NCBI RefSeq assembly: GCF_000619925.1
Contig: NZ_JHVB01000006.1
Location: 1-64,000 of the forward strand
Length of the DNA stretch: 64,000 bases
Source of the DNA: Treponema sp. C6A8
GTDB taxonomy: Bacteria > Spirochaetota > Spirochaetia > Treponematales > Treponemataceae
Direction of reading: 5' to 3'
The translations under genes were made by a program, and so were the position numbers. The notes below the pieces were generated by a model. The model did not search any database. It was not told the DNA's origin and saw only the letters and a list, made by a program, of their open reading frames with translations. Shown here piece after piece: positions 32,615 to 41,438 of this stretch. Position 1 is the stretch's first letter, and every line of letters starts with the position of its first letter.

Positions 32615-33500
32615 AAGAATTAAGCACCTTTACCATTGCATCAAAAATCTTTTTATTTGTGATTGTACCAGAAAATTCAGACTTGCGGATAAAGCCGACA
32701 TTGTAGTAGCCAAGAATGTTTCCGGCAGTAAAAATTTCAAACTCATTTTTGTAAGGCCCGTTTTCAAGCACTATCTGAGGAACAAGCCCGATTCCAAGGC
32801 CAGAAGCAGCCAGTGCAAGAACCGCTTCATTTCCTTCTGTTTCTGCAGCAATCGTTGGCTTTACGTTTCGCGATTTTATCCATTTATCAAAACGAACGCG
32901 GGCAAGGCCAGTTTTTGGAAGAACCAGCGGAACAGAAGAAAGAATATCCTGAGGAGAACCCTGCAGAGAAGTATAAGGGCCATTTTTTGCAGCCGCATAG
33001 ACAAGCGGAGTCTGCACAACGCTCTTAGTTTCCATCATGCTGAGCCCGCTTTCCGGGATGGCGGCAACGGCAATCATAGCGCGGTTTTCCTTTACAGCTG
33101 CAATTGCACCTGCCGGGTCACCGGTTTCTACAGAAAAGTGAATTTTCGGGTAGCGGGTCGTCAGCTTCTGAATAAAATCCGGCAGAATCGTATAGCAGGC
33201 AGTTACCGAAGCGTAGGCGTGCAGGGTTCCTTCAATTTCATCACCAACATCGCTAAGTCGTTCGTCCAGTTCCTTGCGCTTATCAAGCATTTCCTGGGCG
33301 TATTTTTTGAATATTTTTCCTTGTTCTGTAAGCAAAACCTGCCGATTATTTCTATCAAGGAGAACTGTATTGGTTTCTTCTTCCAGGCGGGAAATAATTC
33401 GGCTAAGGGCAGACGGACTTAAGTTCATCTTATCTGCCGTTTTTCCAAAGTGGAGTAGTTTTGAAAGGGTTATGAACGATTCCAGTTCGTAAAAATTCAT
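32607..33500 (-). CDS. LysR-family regulator, IlvY-like
   Basis: A 297-residue LysR protein: winged HTH at residues 1-60 (FYELESFITLSKLLHFGKTADKMNLSPSALSRIISRLEEE) and a periplasmic-binding-like effector domain. Several stretches resemble IlvY specifically (SVTACYTILPDF, GDPAGAIAAV, GNEAVLALAASGLGIGLVPQIVLENGP). IlvY activates acetohydroxy-acid isomeroreductase, but no ilv gene is in view, so the target may be the UDG-HAD-transporter genes behind it or a distant locus. It is divergent from the repeat protein at 33567. Confidence 0.75.
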   Translation of the reverse strand: MNFYELESFITLSKLLHFGKTADKMNLSPSALSRIISRLEEETNTVLLDRNNRQVLLTEQGKIFKKYAQEMLDKRKELDERLSDVGDEIEGTLHAYASVTACYTILPDFIQKLTTRYPKIHFSVETGDPAGAIAAVKENRAMIAVAAIPESGLSMMETKSVVQTPLVYAAAKNGPYTSLQGSPQDILSSVPLVLPKTGLARVRFDKWIKSRNVKPTIAAETEGNEAVLALAASGLGIGLVPQIVLENGPYKNEFEIFTAGNILGYYNVGFIRKSEFSGTITNKKIFDAMVKVLNSYD

Positions 33501-33566
33501 AAAATCTGCTTTATTCCGCCTTGTTTATACTATAAAATAAAATTACAAAGCATTCGAGAGGTATGT

Positions 33567-34397
33567 ATGAAAAAACTAATTTGTTTTGCAACAGCTGCAC
33601 TTTTAAGCTTTCAGATTTTTGCCATTGATATTTTCACCACTGGCGCTGTAAGCCAGACCGGAAAAGTAAAAAGTTTTACCCGCACAGATTATTCTGTAAC
33701 TACAAAATTCGGAAACTATTTCAGAACTCCGGCTGCAAAAACCACTCATAATTTTACAGATGGAAAAGAAACTGAAGAAATCCACCTGACTCCACGCGAT
33801 GTTGTTATCCGCAAGGTTGTTTTTACTTATGATGATAACGGTGATTTGAGCGAAAAGGTATGTTCAAACGCAGAAAATGACCTTGAATGGAAAACTGCAA
33901 TGACTTATAAAGACGGCGTTCAGCAGGATCATTCTGAATACGACAGCACTGGAAACCTTAAGGCCCGCACAATTTACACTTACACAGACGGCCTTATGAC
34001 TGATAAAACCGTTTACGATGGGGAAGGTGCCCTTTTAGAAAAGACAATTTACGCTTATACAGACAGCGGAAAAATTGCAACCCTCAGCAACTACGGTGAT
34101 GACGGCGCACTTCGCGAAAAGCAGACTTACGCTTACACAGTGGAAGGCGTTCTTGATGCCATTACCTATTTTGATAAAGATTTAAAGGAAAGCCGCATTG
34201 AAAGCATGCGCTATGATGATGTAGGTCTTCTTACAGAAGTTACAACTTACGAAAATGACAAGGTTGTAAAACGCACCCTTGTAAAATATGACGAAAAGGC
34301 TAATGTCAGCCGCATTTCTGAATACAACATTGCCGACAAGTTCGGAACTACTGTTAATGAATTAATTGGAATCGCAGAATTTAGTTACGTATATTAA
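33567..34397 (+). CDS. Secreted YD/RHS-like repeat protein (276 aa)
   Basis: A signal peptide (MKKLICFATAALLSFQIFA) is followed by six or seven ~25-residue units with the pattern Y-D-x-x-G-x-L-x-x-K-x-x-Y, for example YDDNGDLSEKV, YDSTGNLKARTIYTY, YDGEGALLEKTIYAY and YGDDGALREKQTYAY. This is the beta-strand repeat of RHS/YD proteins, but here it forms a short solitary array with no toxin domain. It is probably periplasmic or surface exposed; function unknown. GAGAGG precedes the ATG. Repeat copy A follows at once. Confidence 0.75.
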   Translation: MKKLICFATAALLSFQIFAIDIFTTGAVSQTGKVKSFTRTDYSVTTKFGNYFRTPAAKTTHNFTDGKETEEIHLTPRDVVIRKVVFTYDDNGDLSEKVCSNAENDLEWKTAMTYKDGVQQDHSEYDSTGNLKARTIYTYTDGLMTDKTVYDGEGALLEKTIYAYTDSGKIATLSNYGDDGALREKQTYAYTVEGVLDAITYFDKDLKESRIESMRYDDVGLLTEVTTYENDKVVKRTLVKYDEKANVSRISEYNIADKFGTTVNELIGIAEFSYVY

Positions 34398-34554
34398 AAA
34401 AACTGGCGTGAAGGAGTAAAGTGTGGGGCAAAAACACTCTGTTTGTGGAGGTCGCGGGAGCGACCTGTTTAATAGTTTCTTTACCACAAACAGCGTGTAG
34501 CGCGATATCGCGCGGTTTTGAACCACACTTTACGACTGTAAGCCAGTTTTTTTT
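34396..34554 (+). repeat. Complex palindromic intergenic repeat, copy A
   Basis: Best-formed copy of the family. Outer stems: ACTGGC (34402-34407) with GCCAGT (34542-34547), and GTAAAGTGTGG (34416-34426) with CCACACTTTAC (34523-34533). Inner stem: ACACTCTGTTTGTGG (34434-34448) with CCACAAACAGCGTGT (34484-34498), one mismatch at the fifth base. Inside are an AGGTCGC/GCGACCT hairpin and the unpaired core ATAGTTTCTTTAC. The palindrome CGCGATATCGCG follows the right arm. A-run and T-run ends also suit a bidirectional terminator between two convergent genes. Confidence 0.85.
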
Positions 34555-34561
34555 ATAAGAA

Positions 34562-35101
34562 TTAATAGTTCTGTGCTTCAATCTGGAAGTATGCCTGTGG
34601 ATGAGCACATACCGGGCATACTTTTGGAGCTTCTTTTCCAACTACAATGTGACCGCAGTTTCTGCACTGCCAGATTGCGTCACCTTCACTAGAGAATACT
34701 ACCTTGTCTTCAACATTCTTCAAAAGCTTGCGGTAGCGCTCTTCGTGGTGCTTTTCAATTTCTGCAACCTTTTCAAACTGGAAAGCAATTGCATCAAAAC
34801 CTTCTGCACGGGCTGTTTTTGCAAATTCTGCATACATATCAGTCCACTCATAGTTTTCGCCTTCAGCTGCGGCCTTCAAGTTAGCTGCAGTATCACCAAT
34901 TCCGCCTAAATGCTTAAACCACATCTTTGCGTGTTCTTTTTCGTTATCAGCTGTTTCCAAAAAGAGTGCGGCAATCTGCTCATAACCTTCTTTCTTCGCA
35001 ACACTTGCAAAATAAGTGTACTTGTTGCGAGCCTGTGATTCACCTGCAAATGCAGTCTGCAGATTTTTCTCTGTCTGAGTTCCTTTGAGTTCTTTTGCCA
35101 T
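34562..35101 (-). CDS. rbr: Rubrerythrin
   Basis: A 179-residue rubrerythrin with a ferritin-like diiron domain (residues ~1-135, carboxylate ligands in [37 protein letters not shown]) and a C-terminal rubredoxin domain with CRNCG and CPVC for a single iron. The enzyme reduces hydrogen peroxide to water in anaerobes, using rubredoxin or NADH-linked reductases as electron source. It fits an obligate anaerobe that must survive traces of oxygen. A good GGAG site lies upstream. Confidence 0.95.
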   Translation of the reverse strand: MAKELKGTQTEKNLQTAFAGESQARNKYTYFASVAKKEGYEQIAALFLETADNEKEHAKMWFKHLGGIGDTAANLKAAAEGENYEWTDMYAEFAKTARAEGFDAIAFQFEKVAEIEKHHEERYRKLLKNVEDKVVFSSEGDAIWQCRNCGHIVVGKEAPKVCPVCAHPQAYFQIEAQNY

Positions 35102-35235
35102 AATTTTTTACTCCTATAAAAGATATATTGCATTTAAATATAAGGGCAAATCACGCAAAAGTAAAATTTTCTCTCAATAAAAATTCGTTTTTTCCGATAA
35201 AAAAGGGAATACTCTTTTTTGTTTCGGGGAAAAAC

Positions 35236-37347
35236 ATGAAAACGATTGGTATTAAACTTGCAGACGGCTCTTTTTATCCGGTTTTAAAGGAAGGAAGTCC
35301 ATCAGAACGACTTCTTGAGCTCACAACAGCCCACAACAATCAGACAAAGGTAATGGTTGATTTGTACCGCTCAGAACTTGAATCTATGGAAGATGCAGAA
35401 TACGTAGACTCCCTCCAGATTGAAGATTTGAACGAGCATCCAAACGGAGTTCCAACCCTCACTTTTACCGTATCTATTGATGAAAATAACAAGCTTTCTG
35501 CCAAAATGGTTGATAACGAAACCGGTCTTCAGAGCAATGCAACTATCACACTTGTTTCCCGAACCCTTGAAGAACGCCTGCTTCCCGACGAATACGACAT
35601 CAAAGACCCGACAATTGAAGGAGTTTCTCTTTCTGAGACTGAAGAAAATACGCTTTTTGGAAATGATGAAGTGCAGCCCGAAGCCGACCAGTCTATTGAT
35701 TTTAATTTTGACCCTGACTTGCCGGATTTTAACGAGTCAGCTCCTGAAAGCACAAACCCGGATGAAAACCAGCCGGAATCTGAGCCGGATGTTATAAATG
35801 AATTCGATGCCCCGGTTGAAGAAACAGCGATTTCTGAAGAAGTTTCATTTGATGAAGATGCAATTTCCGAGGAAGCTGCACCGCAGGAAGAGCCTGCAAT
35901 AATTGAAACTACTATAGAAGAAAATACACTTCCAGAACCGGAACTGCCTCCAACAGATACAGAACTGGACAGCATCCGCGACCAGCTTGTTGCAGAGCCT
36001 GATGCCGCAGACATTGCAGATATTCAGCAGGAAGCTGCTTCGGATGAATTTGAACTGCCTCCAATGTCTGATTTTAATCCGCTCGATGAACCTATTCTGG
36101 AAGATGACGCGCTTACAATTGATGAATTCCAGAGTGATGACGAGGAAGAAGTGCCAGCTGATACAGATACATTTGCAGCCTCTCCAGCTGAAGATGCAAC
36201 TATCGTGTCGGAAGAGCCAGCTGCAGAAGAGCCTGTCAGCGACAGCTTTGCTAACGAAAATGTCGTTTCTGAGGAAGCAGCCGCTGATGAAGCTCTCGTT
36301 GAAGATTTTTCAAGCGAAGACGTTCCGGACGAAAGCATTTCTTCAGATCCTCTTGATTTATCATTTGACATTCCTGAAGAAAAGGCTCAGAATTCAACTG
36401 ACGAAGCAGAGACAGCAACAGAATCTGCTGCTTTGTCAGGAGATTTTGATATGCCAGATACAAACTCAAATTCAAACTCTTTAGACGACCTTGATTTACC
36501 AGATTTTGACTCTTCCTTTGAGACAAATTTCGACACAGACTCTTCAAATCTTTCTACTGGAGACAGCGAGCTCAATCTTTCAGATTCTTTTGACAGCACA
36601 GAGCCAGAGCCTTCAACAAGCGATGTATTCAATACCGATGATCTGGATTTCGGCAACCTTGATTCTACTCTTGCATCAAGCACAAGCTCTGATTCAGATA
36701 ATTCAAACGCTTATCTTGATGACCTTGATTTTGATGATCTGGATACTTCTACATCTTCACAACCGGCAGGAAAAGGCTTAAGCTTTACCGGCCTTTATGA
36801 TAAAGAAACTGCAATGGGTAATTCCGCTGCAAATTCTGATGATGACGAGCGAAAAAATCCAAAGGCAGCAGTTATCATCTGTATCTTGTGCGCAATCATC
36901 TGTGTACTTGCAACTATGTTTGTTCTTATGGTGCTTACACCAAACTTCAAGCTTTTTGGCAAAAAAGACAAGGCAGAAAATGTTTCAACTCAGGTAACTT
37001 CTACAGAACTTCCAGATTTACGTCCTGCAGAAGCTAAGCCTGTAGAAAAAGCTCCTGAGCCGGAACCAATGCCAGCTCCAGAGCCTCTTCCTCCAGTTCC
37101 TCAGGCACAGGAAGAAGAAGTTGTAGTTATCGAAAATGCAGAGGATGTTGTTCCTCTTCCACCGCCGGTAACTCCTGTAAAAGCAAAAGACATCAACTAT
37201 AAAATTAAGTGGGGCGATACCCTCTGGGATATCTCTGACACTTACTATAAAAATCCATGGCGCTACAAATATATTGCCCGCTACAACGGAATTAAAAATC
37301 CTGATTACATCATTTCGGGAACTTACATTACAATTCCGGCCGAGTAA
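35236..37347 (+). CDS. FimV-like acidic membrane protein with C-terminal LysM domain
   Basis: A 703-residue protein in four parts. A ~120-residue N-terminal domain opens MKTIGIKLADGSFYPVLKEG. A long, extremely acidic, repetitive region follows (Glu/Asp/Ser-rich, with DLDLPDFD- and DDLDFDDLD-type units). Then come one membrane helix (AAVIICILCAIICVLATMFV), a Pro/Glu linker, and a LysM domain at the end (IKWGDTLWDISDTYYKNPWR...) that would bind peptidoglycan. The arrangement, acidic cytosolic part and periplasmic LysM, mirrors FimV-type polar or cell-wall hub proteins in reverse order. The start at 35236 is chosen over an upstream in-frame ATG because GGGGA precedes it. The lytic transglycosylase is 30 bp downstream. 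Confidence 0.75.
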   Translation: MKTIGIKLADGSFYPVLKEGSPSERLLELTTAHNNQTKVMVDLYRSELESMEDAEYVDSLQIEDLNEHPNGVPTLTFTVSIDENNKLSAKMVDNETGLQSNATITLVSRTLEERLLPDEYDIKDPTIEGVSLSETEENTLFGNDEVQPEADQSIDFNFDPDLPDFNESAPESTNPDENQPESEPDVINEFDAPVEETAISEEVSFDEDAISEEAAPQEEPAIIETTIEENTLPEPELPPTDTELDSIRDQLVAEPDAADIADIQQEAASDEFELPPMSDFNPLDEPILEDDALTIDEFQSDDEEEVPADTDTFAASPAEDATIVSEEPAAEEPVSDSFANENVVSEEAAADEALVEDFSSEDVPDESISSDPLDLSFDIPEEKAQNSTDEAETATESAALSGDFDMPDTNSNSNSLDDLDLPDFDSSFETNFDTDSSNLSTGDSELNLSDSFDSTEPEPSTSDVFNTDDLDFGNLDSTLASSTSSDSDNSNAYLDDLDFDDLDTSTSSQPAGKGLSFTGLYDKETAMGNSAANSDDDERKNPKAAVIICILCAIICVLATMFVLMVLTPNFKLFGKKDKAENVSTQVTSTELPDLRPAEAKPVEKAPEPEPMPAPEPLPPVPQAQEEEVVVIENAEDVVPLPPPVTPVKAKDINYKIKWGDTLWDISDTYYKNPWRYKYIARYNGIKNPDYIISGTYITIPAE

Positions 37348-37376
37348 TAAAACGCCAGCCTTCTTCGGAGATTTTT

Positions 37377-39602
37377 GTGACAGCTGCGTCCCGACTTTCG
37401 CTTTTTTTGTTCTTCTCGCTCTGCTTTTCAAGTTGTTCCGGTATAGGGCTAAAAAGCCCAGGGCAAAAAAAGTTTGGACCAGATGCCAATTATTTTATTG
37501 CCCTTAAACTTTTACAGGCTGGAAACGAAAAAGAAGCGGCTCAAAAGTTTTCTGCCTGCGCTAAAAAGGGTAGCTTCTACTGCGCGCAGAAAAGTGCCCG
37601 GGAGCTTTGTAAACTGGGCTCGGTGCAGGAAAGAAACGCTGCCTGCCTTAAACTGATTCAAAAATTCCCTGAGAGCCCCAATCTTCTGATTGCTGCCCGC
37701 CAGTTTTATTCCGCAGATGAAATCAATAAAGTAATAGAAATTACCGAAAATCTTGATTTTACCGAAGTTCCCAACGAGCTTATAAAAATCCGCCTTGAAG
37801 CCATGAAAAAACGCGGAGATTCCCGCTACCGTCAGGAACTTTTTGACTGGTTTTCCCTGCGCTCGCTTTCTAAACTTCACCTGGAATATTACAAGGAAAA
37901 TCTGGAAATTGATTTTGAAAAGGCAATTTACGGAATTGAAGATAATCCTTTATCAAACGATGATATAGATTCTCTTTTTGATGATGCTGCTGACGCAGGT
38001 ATTGCAAATAACGCTTCAGAAGCGGCAGACGGCTTACAATCGGAAGTTTTACCATCCCTTTCGCCGGAAGATTTAGCAATCAATTACAGAATTCTCCTTT
38101 ATCAGAGAAACTACACTCCGGCTTTTGAGACGGCACATTATCTGCTTGATTTCATTAAAGAAGGCTCTCTTCCCGTAAAACCCCAGCTTTTTTCAGATAT
38201 TGGAAAAGCCTTTTTGTACGGAAGCCAGGATTTTCTTACAAACGCCAATTTTTTCAGAGCCAGTGCAAAAAATTATGCAGGCAGCGAGGCTGAATATTAC
38301 TTCTGGTTTTACGCCGGCCGGCTTTTTGAAAAAACTCACCGTTACAAAACTCTTGAAAAAAACTGTTTCCTTTCCGCAGTTCAGTCAGCTCGTTCAGCAG
38401 CGCAAAAAGACAATGCTCTCTGGTATCTTTTGAATTCAGATTTTCAGAATTTCACAAATGAAACAATTTCTTCTATTAATAAGTATTGCCGCGAATGGTC
38501 AGACCCGGCCTATTTTGATGATATTTTTTCTAATCTGGTTCCAGTTCTTTTTGCAGCAGGTAAATTCAATGAATTCGGCAGTCTCTACAGAAACCTGGAC
38601 GGACTTGCAAGTCCTCAGATTACAGGTCAATTTGCCTATATTTATGCCCGCCTTTGTGAACAGGGTTATGCAAGTGCCACAGAAGAAGAAATAAAAGCCG
38701 CCTATCTTACTGCAATCAAAAATGGAAATCACATTTACTACAAAATACTTGCCGCAAAAAAACTTGGCTATAATTTAGAACAGATTAAAAAAGTAATTTT
38801 CAATTATTCTGAAAAATACGGCGGTATCAATCTTTCTGCAGGATTTAAGCCTGATACTGCGGCAGAAAATCTTCTTGAAGGCTATGTAAAATTCGGATTT
38901 CCAGAACAGGTGTATCCGGCCTACATGGAATTATATAAAAAAGGGATTTCTGCAGAATCTTCCTTTCATATTGCGGACTTTTTGAATAAATGCGGCGAAG
39001 AAAATAATGATTATTATGTTCAGAGCATAAGAATTGCAAGCCGGGCAGCCCTGCTTTCCGAAAGGGATCTTTCTTCAGAAGAGATGAAGCTGCTTTATCC
39101 TCAGGGATTTTCTACCTCTGTAGAAAACTGGTGCCAGACTTACAATGTTGAGCCGGCAGTTATGTATGCCCTTATCCGCAGCGAAAGTTTTTTTGACCTT
39201 GATATAAAAAGCCACGCTGGGGCAGTAGGATTAACACAGCTCATGCCTGCCACCGCCAACGATATTTCCCGCCGAGTAAAAAAGGCTGAATATGATTTGA
39301 ATGAGCCGGATACAAACATTCAGTTTGGAACATACTATTTCAGCGAACTTTTCCGCCGCTGTGATAATTCATATCTTTTATCATTCTTCTCTTATAACGC
39401 CGGAATTACAAAAGTGCGCCGCTGGCTTCAGAGTTCATTGATTGAATTCGGCAAAAAACAGAATATGCCTCATGATCTCTTTCTTGAAACAATTCCCTAT
39501 GCCGAAACTCAGGAATATGGCCGCAAATTAGTTTCCGCCGCCGTCCTCTATCAGCTTTTGTATGAAGATTCTGTTTCGCTAATAAACGAAATGGTAGAAT
39601 AA
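37377..39602 (+). CDS. Soluble lytic murein transglycosylase-like lipoprotein
   Basis: A 741-residue protein with a signal peptide ending in a lipobox-like FSSC, so probably lipid-anchored in the periplasm. A long helical superhelix (TPR-like, residues ~50-560) precedes a GH23 SLT domain. The catalytic Glu is in MYALIRSESFF (about residue 603), followed by SHAGAVGLTQLMPATA, DTNIQFGTYYFSEL and LLSFFSYNAG. This is the Slt70 layout: exolytic cleavage of glycan strands to 1,6-anhydro products. The start is GTG behind GGAG. It is co-directional with the LysM protein 30 bp upstream and likely works with it on cell-wall remodelling. Confidence 0.88.
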   Translation: MTAASRLSLFLFFSLCFSSCSGIGLKSPGQKKFGPDANYFIALKLLQAGNEKEAAQKFSACAKKGSFYCAQKSARELCKLGSVQERNAACLKLIQKFPESPNLLIAARQFYSADEINKVIEITENLDFTEVPNELIKIRLEAMKKRGDSRYRQELFDWFSLRSLSKLHLEYYKENLEIDFEKAIYGIEDNPLSNDDIDSLFDDAADAGIANNASEAADGLQSEVLPSLSPEDLAINYRILLYQRNYTPAFETAHYLLDFIKEGSLPVKPQLFSDIGKAFLYGSQDFLTNANFFRASAKNYAGSEAEYYFWFYAGRLFEKTHRYKTLEKNCFLSAVQSARSAAQKDNALWYLLNSDFQNFTNETISSINKYCREWSDPAYFDDIFSNLVPVLFAAGKFNEFGSLYRNLDGLASPQITGQFAYIYARLCEQGYASATEEEIKAAYLTAIKNGNHIYYKILAAKKLGYNLEQIKKVIFNYSEKYGGINLSAGFKPDTAAENLLEGYVKFGFPEQVYPAYMELYKKGISAESSFHIADFLNKCGEENNDYYVQSIRIASRAALLSERDLSSEEMKLLYPQGFSTSVENWCQTYNVEPAVMYALIRSESFFDLDIKSHAGAVGLTQLMPATANDISRRVKKAEYDLNEPDTNIQFGTYYFSELFRRCDNSYLLSFFSYNAGITKVRRWLQSSLIEFGKKQNMPHDLFLETIPYAETQEYGRKLVSAAVLYQLLYEDSVSLINEMVE

Positions 39603-39610
39603 TACAAAGA

Positions 39611-39839
39611 AAAAATGCCGTGAGGGAATGGGACATAGGGCAAAAACATTCTATTTTTGTCTGCCGCGCTAGCGGCGCATGCAATAGTTTCCTTACAAAA
39701 ATAGCATGTAGCGAGGTACCGGCCTTCGCAGCACAGCTGCTCGGAGACTCGCTCAAAACGCTTCACTGGAGCGTTTTGCCGGCTAGCGCCGTCGCTCCCT
39801 AGGTTTTGCACTATGTTCCATGACCGGAAGGCATTTTTT
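39611..39839 (+). repeat. Complex palindromic intergenic repeat, copy B (expanded)
   Basis: Third copy, with diverged arms that still pair. Outer ATGCC/GGCAT and ATGGGACATAG/CTATGTTCCAT. Inner ACATTCTATTTTTGT (39646-39660) with ACAAAAATAGCATGT (39695-39709), again a single mismatch at the fifth base. Inside are GCCGC/GCGGC and the core AATAGTTTCCTTAC. In place of the CGCGATATCGCG palindrome it carries ~80 extra bases with their own hairpins (AAAACGCT/AGCGTTTT). It fills the 304-bp gap between the transglycosylase and the NifU-like gene. Confidence 0.78.
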
Positions 39840-39906
39840 CTTGGACTTTTCTTCTATATTTTAGTACATTTATAGCGAAACAAATCAATATTAAGCGAGG
39901 ACCCCT

Positions 39907-40176
39907 ATGGCAAACGAAGCAATGGAAGCTACAGTAAAAGAAGCCCTTGAAATGTTCCGCCCACAGTTACAGGCAGACGGCGGCGATATGGAATATGTAG
40001 GAATTGATGACGACGGAAAAGTTCATCTTAAACTTACTGGTGCCTGCGGAAGCTGCCCTATGGCACTTATGACACTCAAAATGGGAATCGAACGCTATCT
40101 TAAGGATGCATGCCCTGAAGTTACAGAAGTTGTTCAGGATAATGCACCAGACTACGGCGAAGAAATGCCCTACTAA
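39907..40176 (+). CDS. NifU C-terminal-domain iron-sulfur scaffold protein
   Basis: An 89-residue stand-alone NifU-like (Nfu) domain: VKEALEMFRPQLQADGGDMEYVGI, then LTGACGSCPMALMTLKMGIE with the CxxC that holds a transferable [4Fe-4S] cluster between two monomers. It delivers Fe-S clusters to apoproteins in the cytosol. GAGG precedes the ATG. slyD follows 27 bp downstream, suggesting a two-gene unit for metal cofactor and folding functions. Confidence 0.92.
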   Translation: MANEAMEATVKEALEMFRPQLQADGGDMEYVGIDDDGKVHLKLTGACGSCPMALMTLKMGIERYLKDACPEVTEVVQDNAPDYGEEMPY

Positions 40177-40203
40177 TTTTTAATCACTTTTTAAGGAAAA
40201 GAC

Positions 40204-40743
40204 ATGAAAATCTCAAAAGACAAATGGGTTAGTATTCACTACACCCTTACCGGCGAAGACGGTCTTCAGATTGATTCTTCTGTTGGAAAAGAACCGCTCG
40301 GCTATATTCACGGAAACGGTTATTTGATTCCAGGTCTTGAAGCTCAGCTTGAAGGAAAAGAAGTTGGCGACAAATTCAAAGCCGTTGTTCAGCCTAAAGA
40401 CGGCTACGGCGAATTTGACCCTCGCATGGTTATGGACGTAGACCGCGCTCAGTTTGAAGGAATTGATGTTATTGAAGTTGGACAGCAGTTCCAGGTAATG
40501 ACACAGGGCGGTCCTGCAATCGTTCGTGTAGTTGAAGTTGGCGACGACAAGGTAAAAATCGATGGAAACCATGAGCTGGCAGGAAAAACCCTTACTTTTG
40601 ATGTAGAGGTTGTAGAAGTTCGTGAACCTACAGAAGAAGAACTCAACCCAAGCTGCGGTTGCGGCGGTGGCTGCGGAGGATGCGGCGGCGATTGTGGTGG
40701 AGACTGTGGTTGCGATAGTGGCTGTGGAGGCTGCGGAAACTAA
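40204..40743 (+). CDS. slyD: SlyD-type FKBP peptidyl-prolyl isomerase with Cys-rich tail
   Basis: A 179-residue SlyD-like protein: an FKBP core (HYTLTGEDGLQIDSSVGKEPLGYIHG, IPGLEAQLEGKEVGDKFKAV) interrupted by the insert-in-flap chaperone domain (YGEFDPRMVMDVDRAQFEG...), ending HELAGKTLTFDVEVVEV. The C-terminal ~32 residues are almost only Gly and Cys (nine Cys, four Asp or similar, no His), a soft-metal-binding tail. E. coli SlyD uses a His-rich tail for nickel; the all-Cys form suggests zinc, nickel or copper binding. It follows the Nfu gene. Its terminator lies inside the convergent aroK-type gene. Confidence 0.9.
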   Translation: MKISKDKWVSIHYTLTGEDGLQIDSSVGKEPLGYIHGNGYLIPGLEAQLEGKEVGDKFKAVVQPKDGYGEFDPRMVMDVDRAQFEGIDVIEVGQQFQVMTQGGPAIVRVVEVGDDKVKIDGNHELAGKTLTFDVEVVEVREPTEEELNPSCGCGGGCGGCGGDCGGDCGCDSGCGGCGN

Positions 40744-40774
40744 AAAAAAAATCGGTCACTTTACGCGACCGATT
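40742..40774 (-). terminator. Terminator of the shikimate kinase gene
   Basis: AATCGGTC (40750-40757) with GACCGATT (40767-40774), followed on the minus strand by eight T (40749-40742) that run into the slyD stop codon. Confidence 0.85.
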
Positions 40775-40798
40775 AAATTATATTCATCATCAGTTTTA

Positions 40799-41359
40799 TT
40801 AAATTGCCCCGAGGATAGTTTTAAAATTGTCCTGAATCGGGGCATTTTTTATTGAAATAACAACATCAGCAATATTCTTATACTGCTCGTTACGTTCTTC
40901 AAAGCGCTTTGTCAAAATTTCTTTTACTTCGTGAAGATTTTTTGGATTTTCCTTCATTACCCAGGCTGGAGCGCCTTCAAATTTTCCAAATACATCCTGT
41001 TTAACTTTTGCCATAATTCGGGCAACAGAATATTCGATATCGATACGAAGAAAAACAAATTTTCCTAGCTGACGAAGCTCATTGAGGGCAGGGGCGTTAT
41101 CACAGATTCCCCCTCCGGTTGCTACAACAATTCTGTCATCCGGATGCTCACTTACAATTTTGTGACAGGCCTCTTCTTCAGCAAGAGCAAATGCTGCAGG
41201 ACCTTTATCTGCATAATATTTTCGGAAAGATGTACCAACGATTTCTTCCAGTACATTATCTGTATCAAAAAAGGGAACAGAAAAATTTTCAGCCAGAAGC
41301 TTACCCTGAGTAGTTTTGCCGCAATGTTTAAGACCCATTAATACAATAGAATTATTCAT
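40799..41359 (-). CDS. aroK: Shikimate kinase
   Basis: A 186-residue P-loop kinase: Walker A MGLKHCGKTTQGKLLAENF, the shikimate-binding FFDTDN..., the ATGGGI motif, a lid with one Arg-rich segment and a C-terminal helix KRFEERNEQYKNIAD. It phosphorylates shikimate with ATP in aromatic amino-acid synthesis. It is the only aro gene in view. The usual lid Arg motif is weak, so a related small-molecule kinase is not excluded. It converges on slyD, with its terminator against slyD's stop and slyD's terminator within its own last codons. Confidence 0.8.
   Translation of the reverse strand: MNNSIVLMGLKHCGKTTQGKLLAENFSVPFFDTDNVLEEIVGTSFRKYYADKGPAAFALAEEEACHKIVSEHPDDRIVVATGGGICDNAPALNELRQLGKFVFLRIDIEYSVARIMAKVKQDVFGKFEGAPAWVMKENPKNLHEVKEILTKRFEERNEQYKNIADVVISIKNAPIQDNFKTILGAI
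40805..40850 (+). terminator. slyD terminator embedded in the 3' end of aroK
   Basis: TGCCCCGA (40805-40812) pairs with TCGGGGCA (40837-40844), followed by TTTTTT (40845-40850) on the plus strand. The stem lies wholly inside the convergent shikimate kinase coding region. Confidence 0.75.
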
Positions 41360-41438
41360 ACTTTCCTCAATATAAGAAAATTATAGCATTTGAATTGTAA
41401 AAGTCTAGTCTTTGTTGTATTGTAATAACAGGTGGTTT

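Noticed and set aside
35529..36683. Long open frames on the minus strand opposite the LysM protein gene
   Set aside because: They are Ser-rich mirror images of the Asp/Glu-rich plus-strand frame, arising from its codon bias, and they have no ribosome sites.
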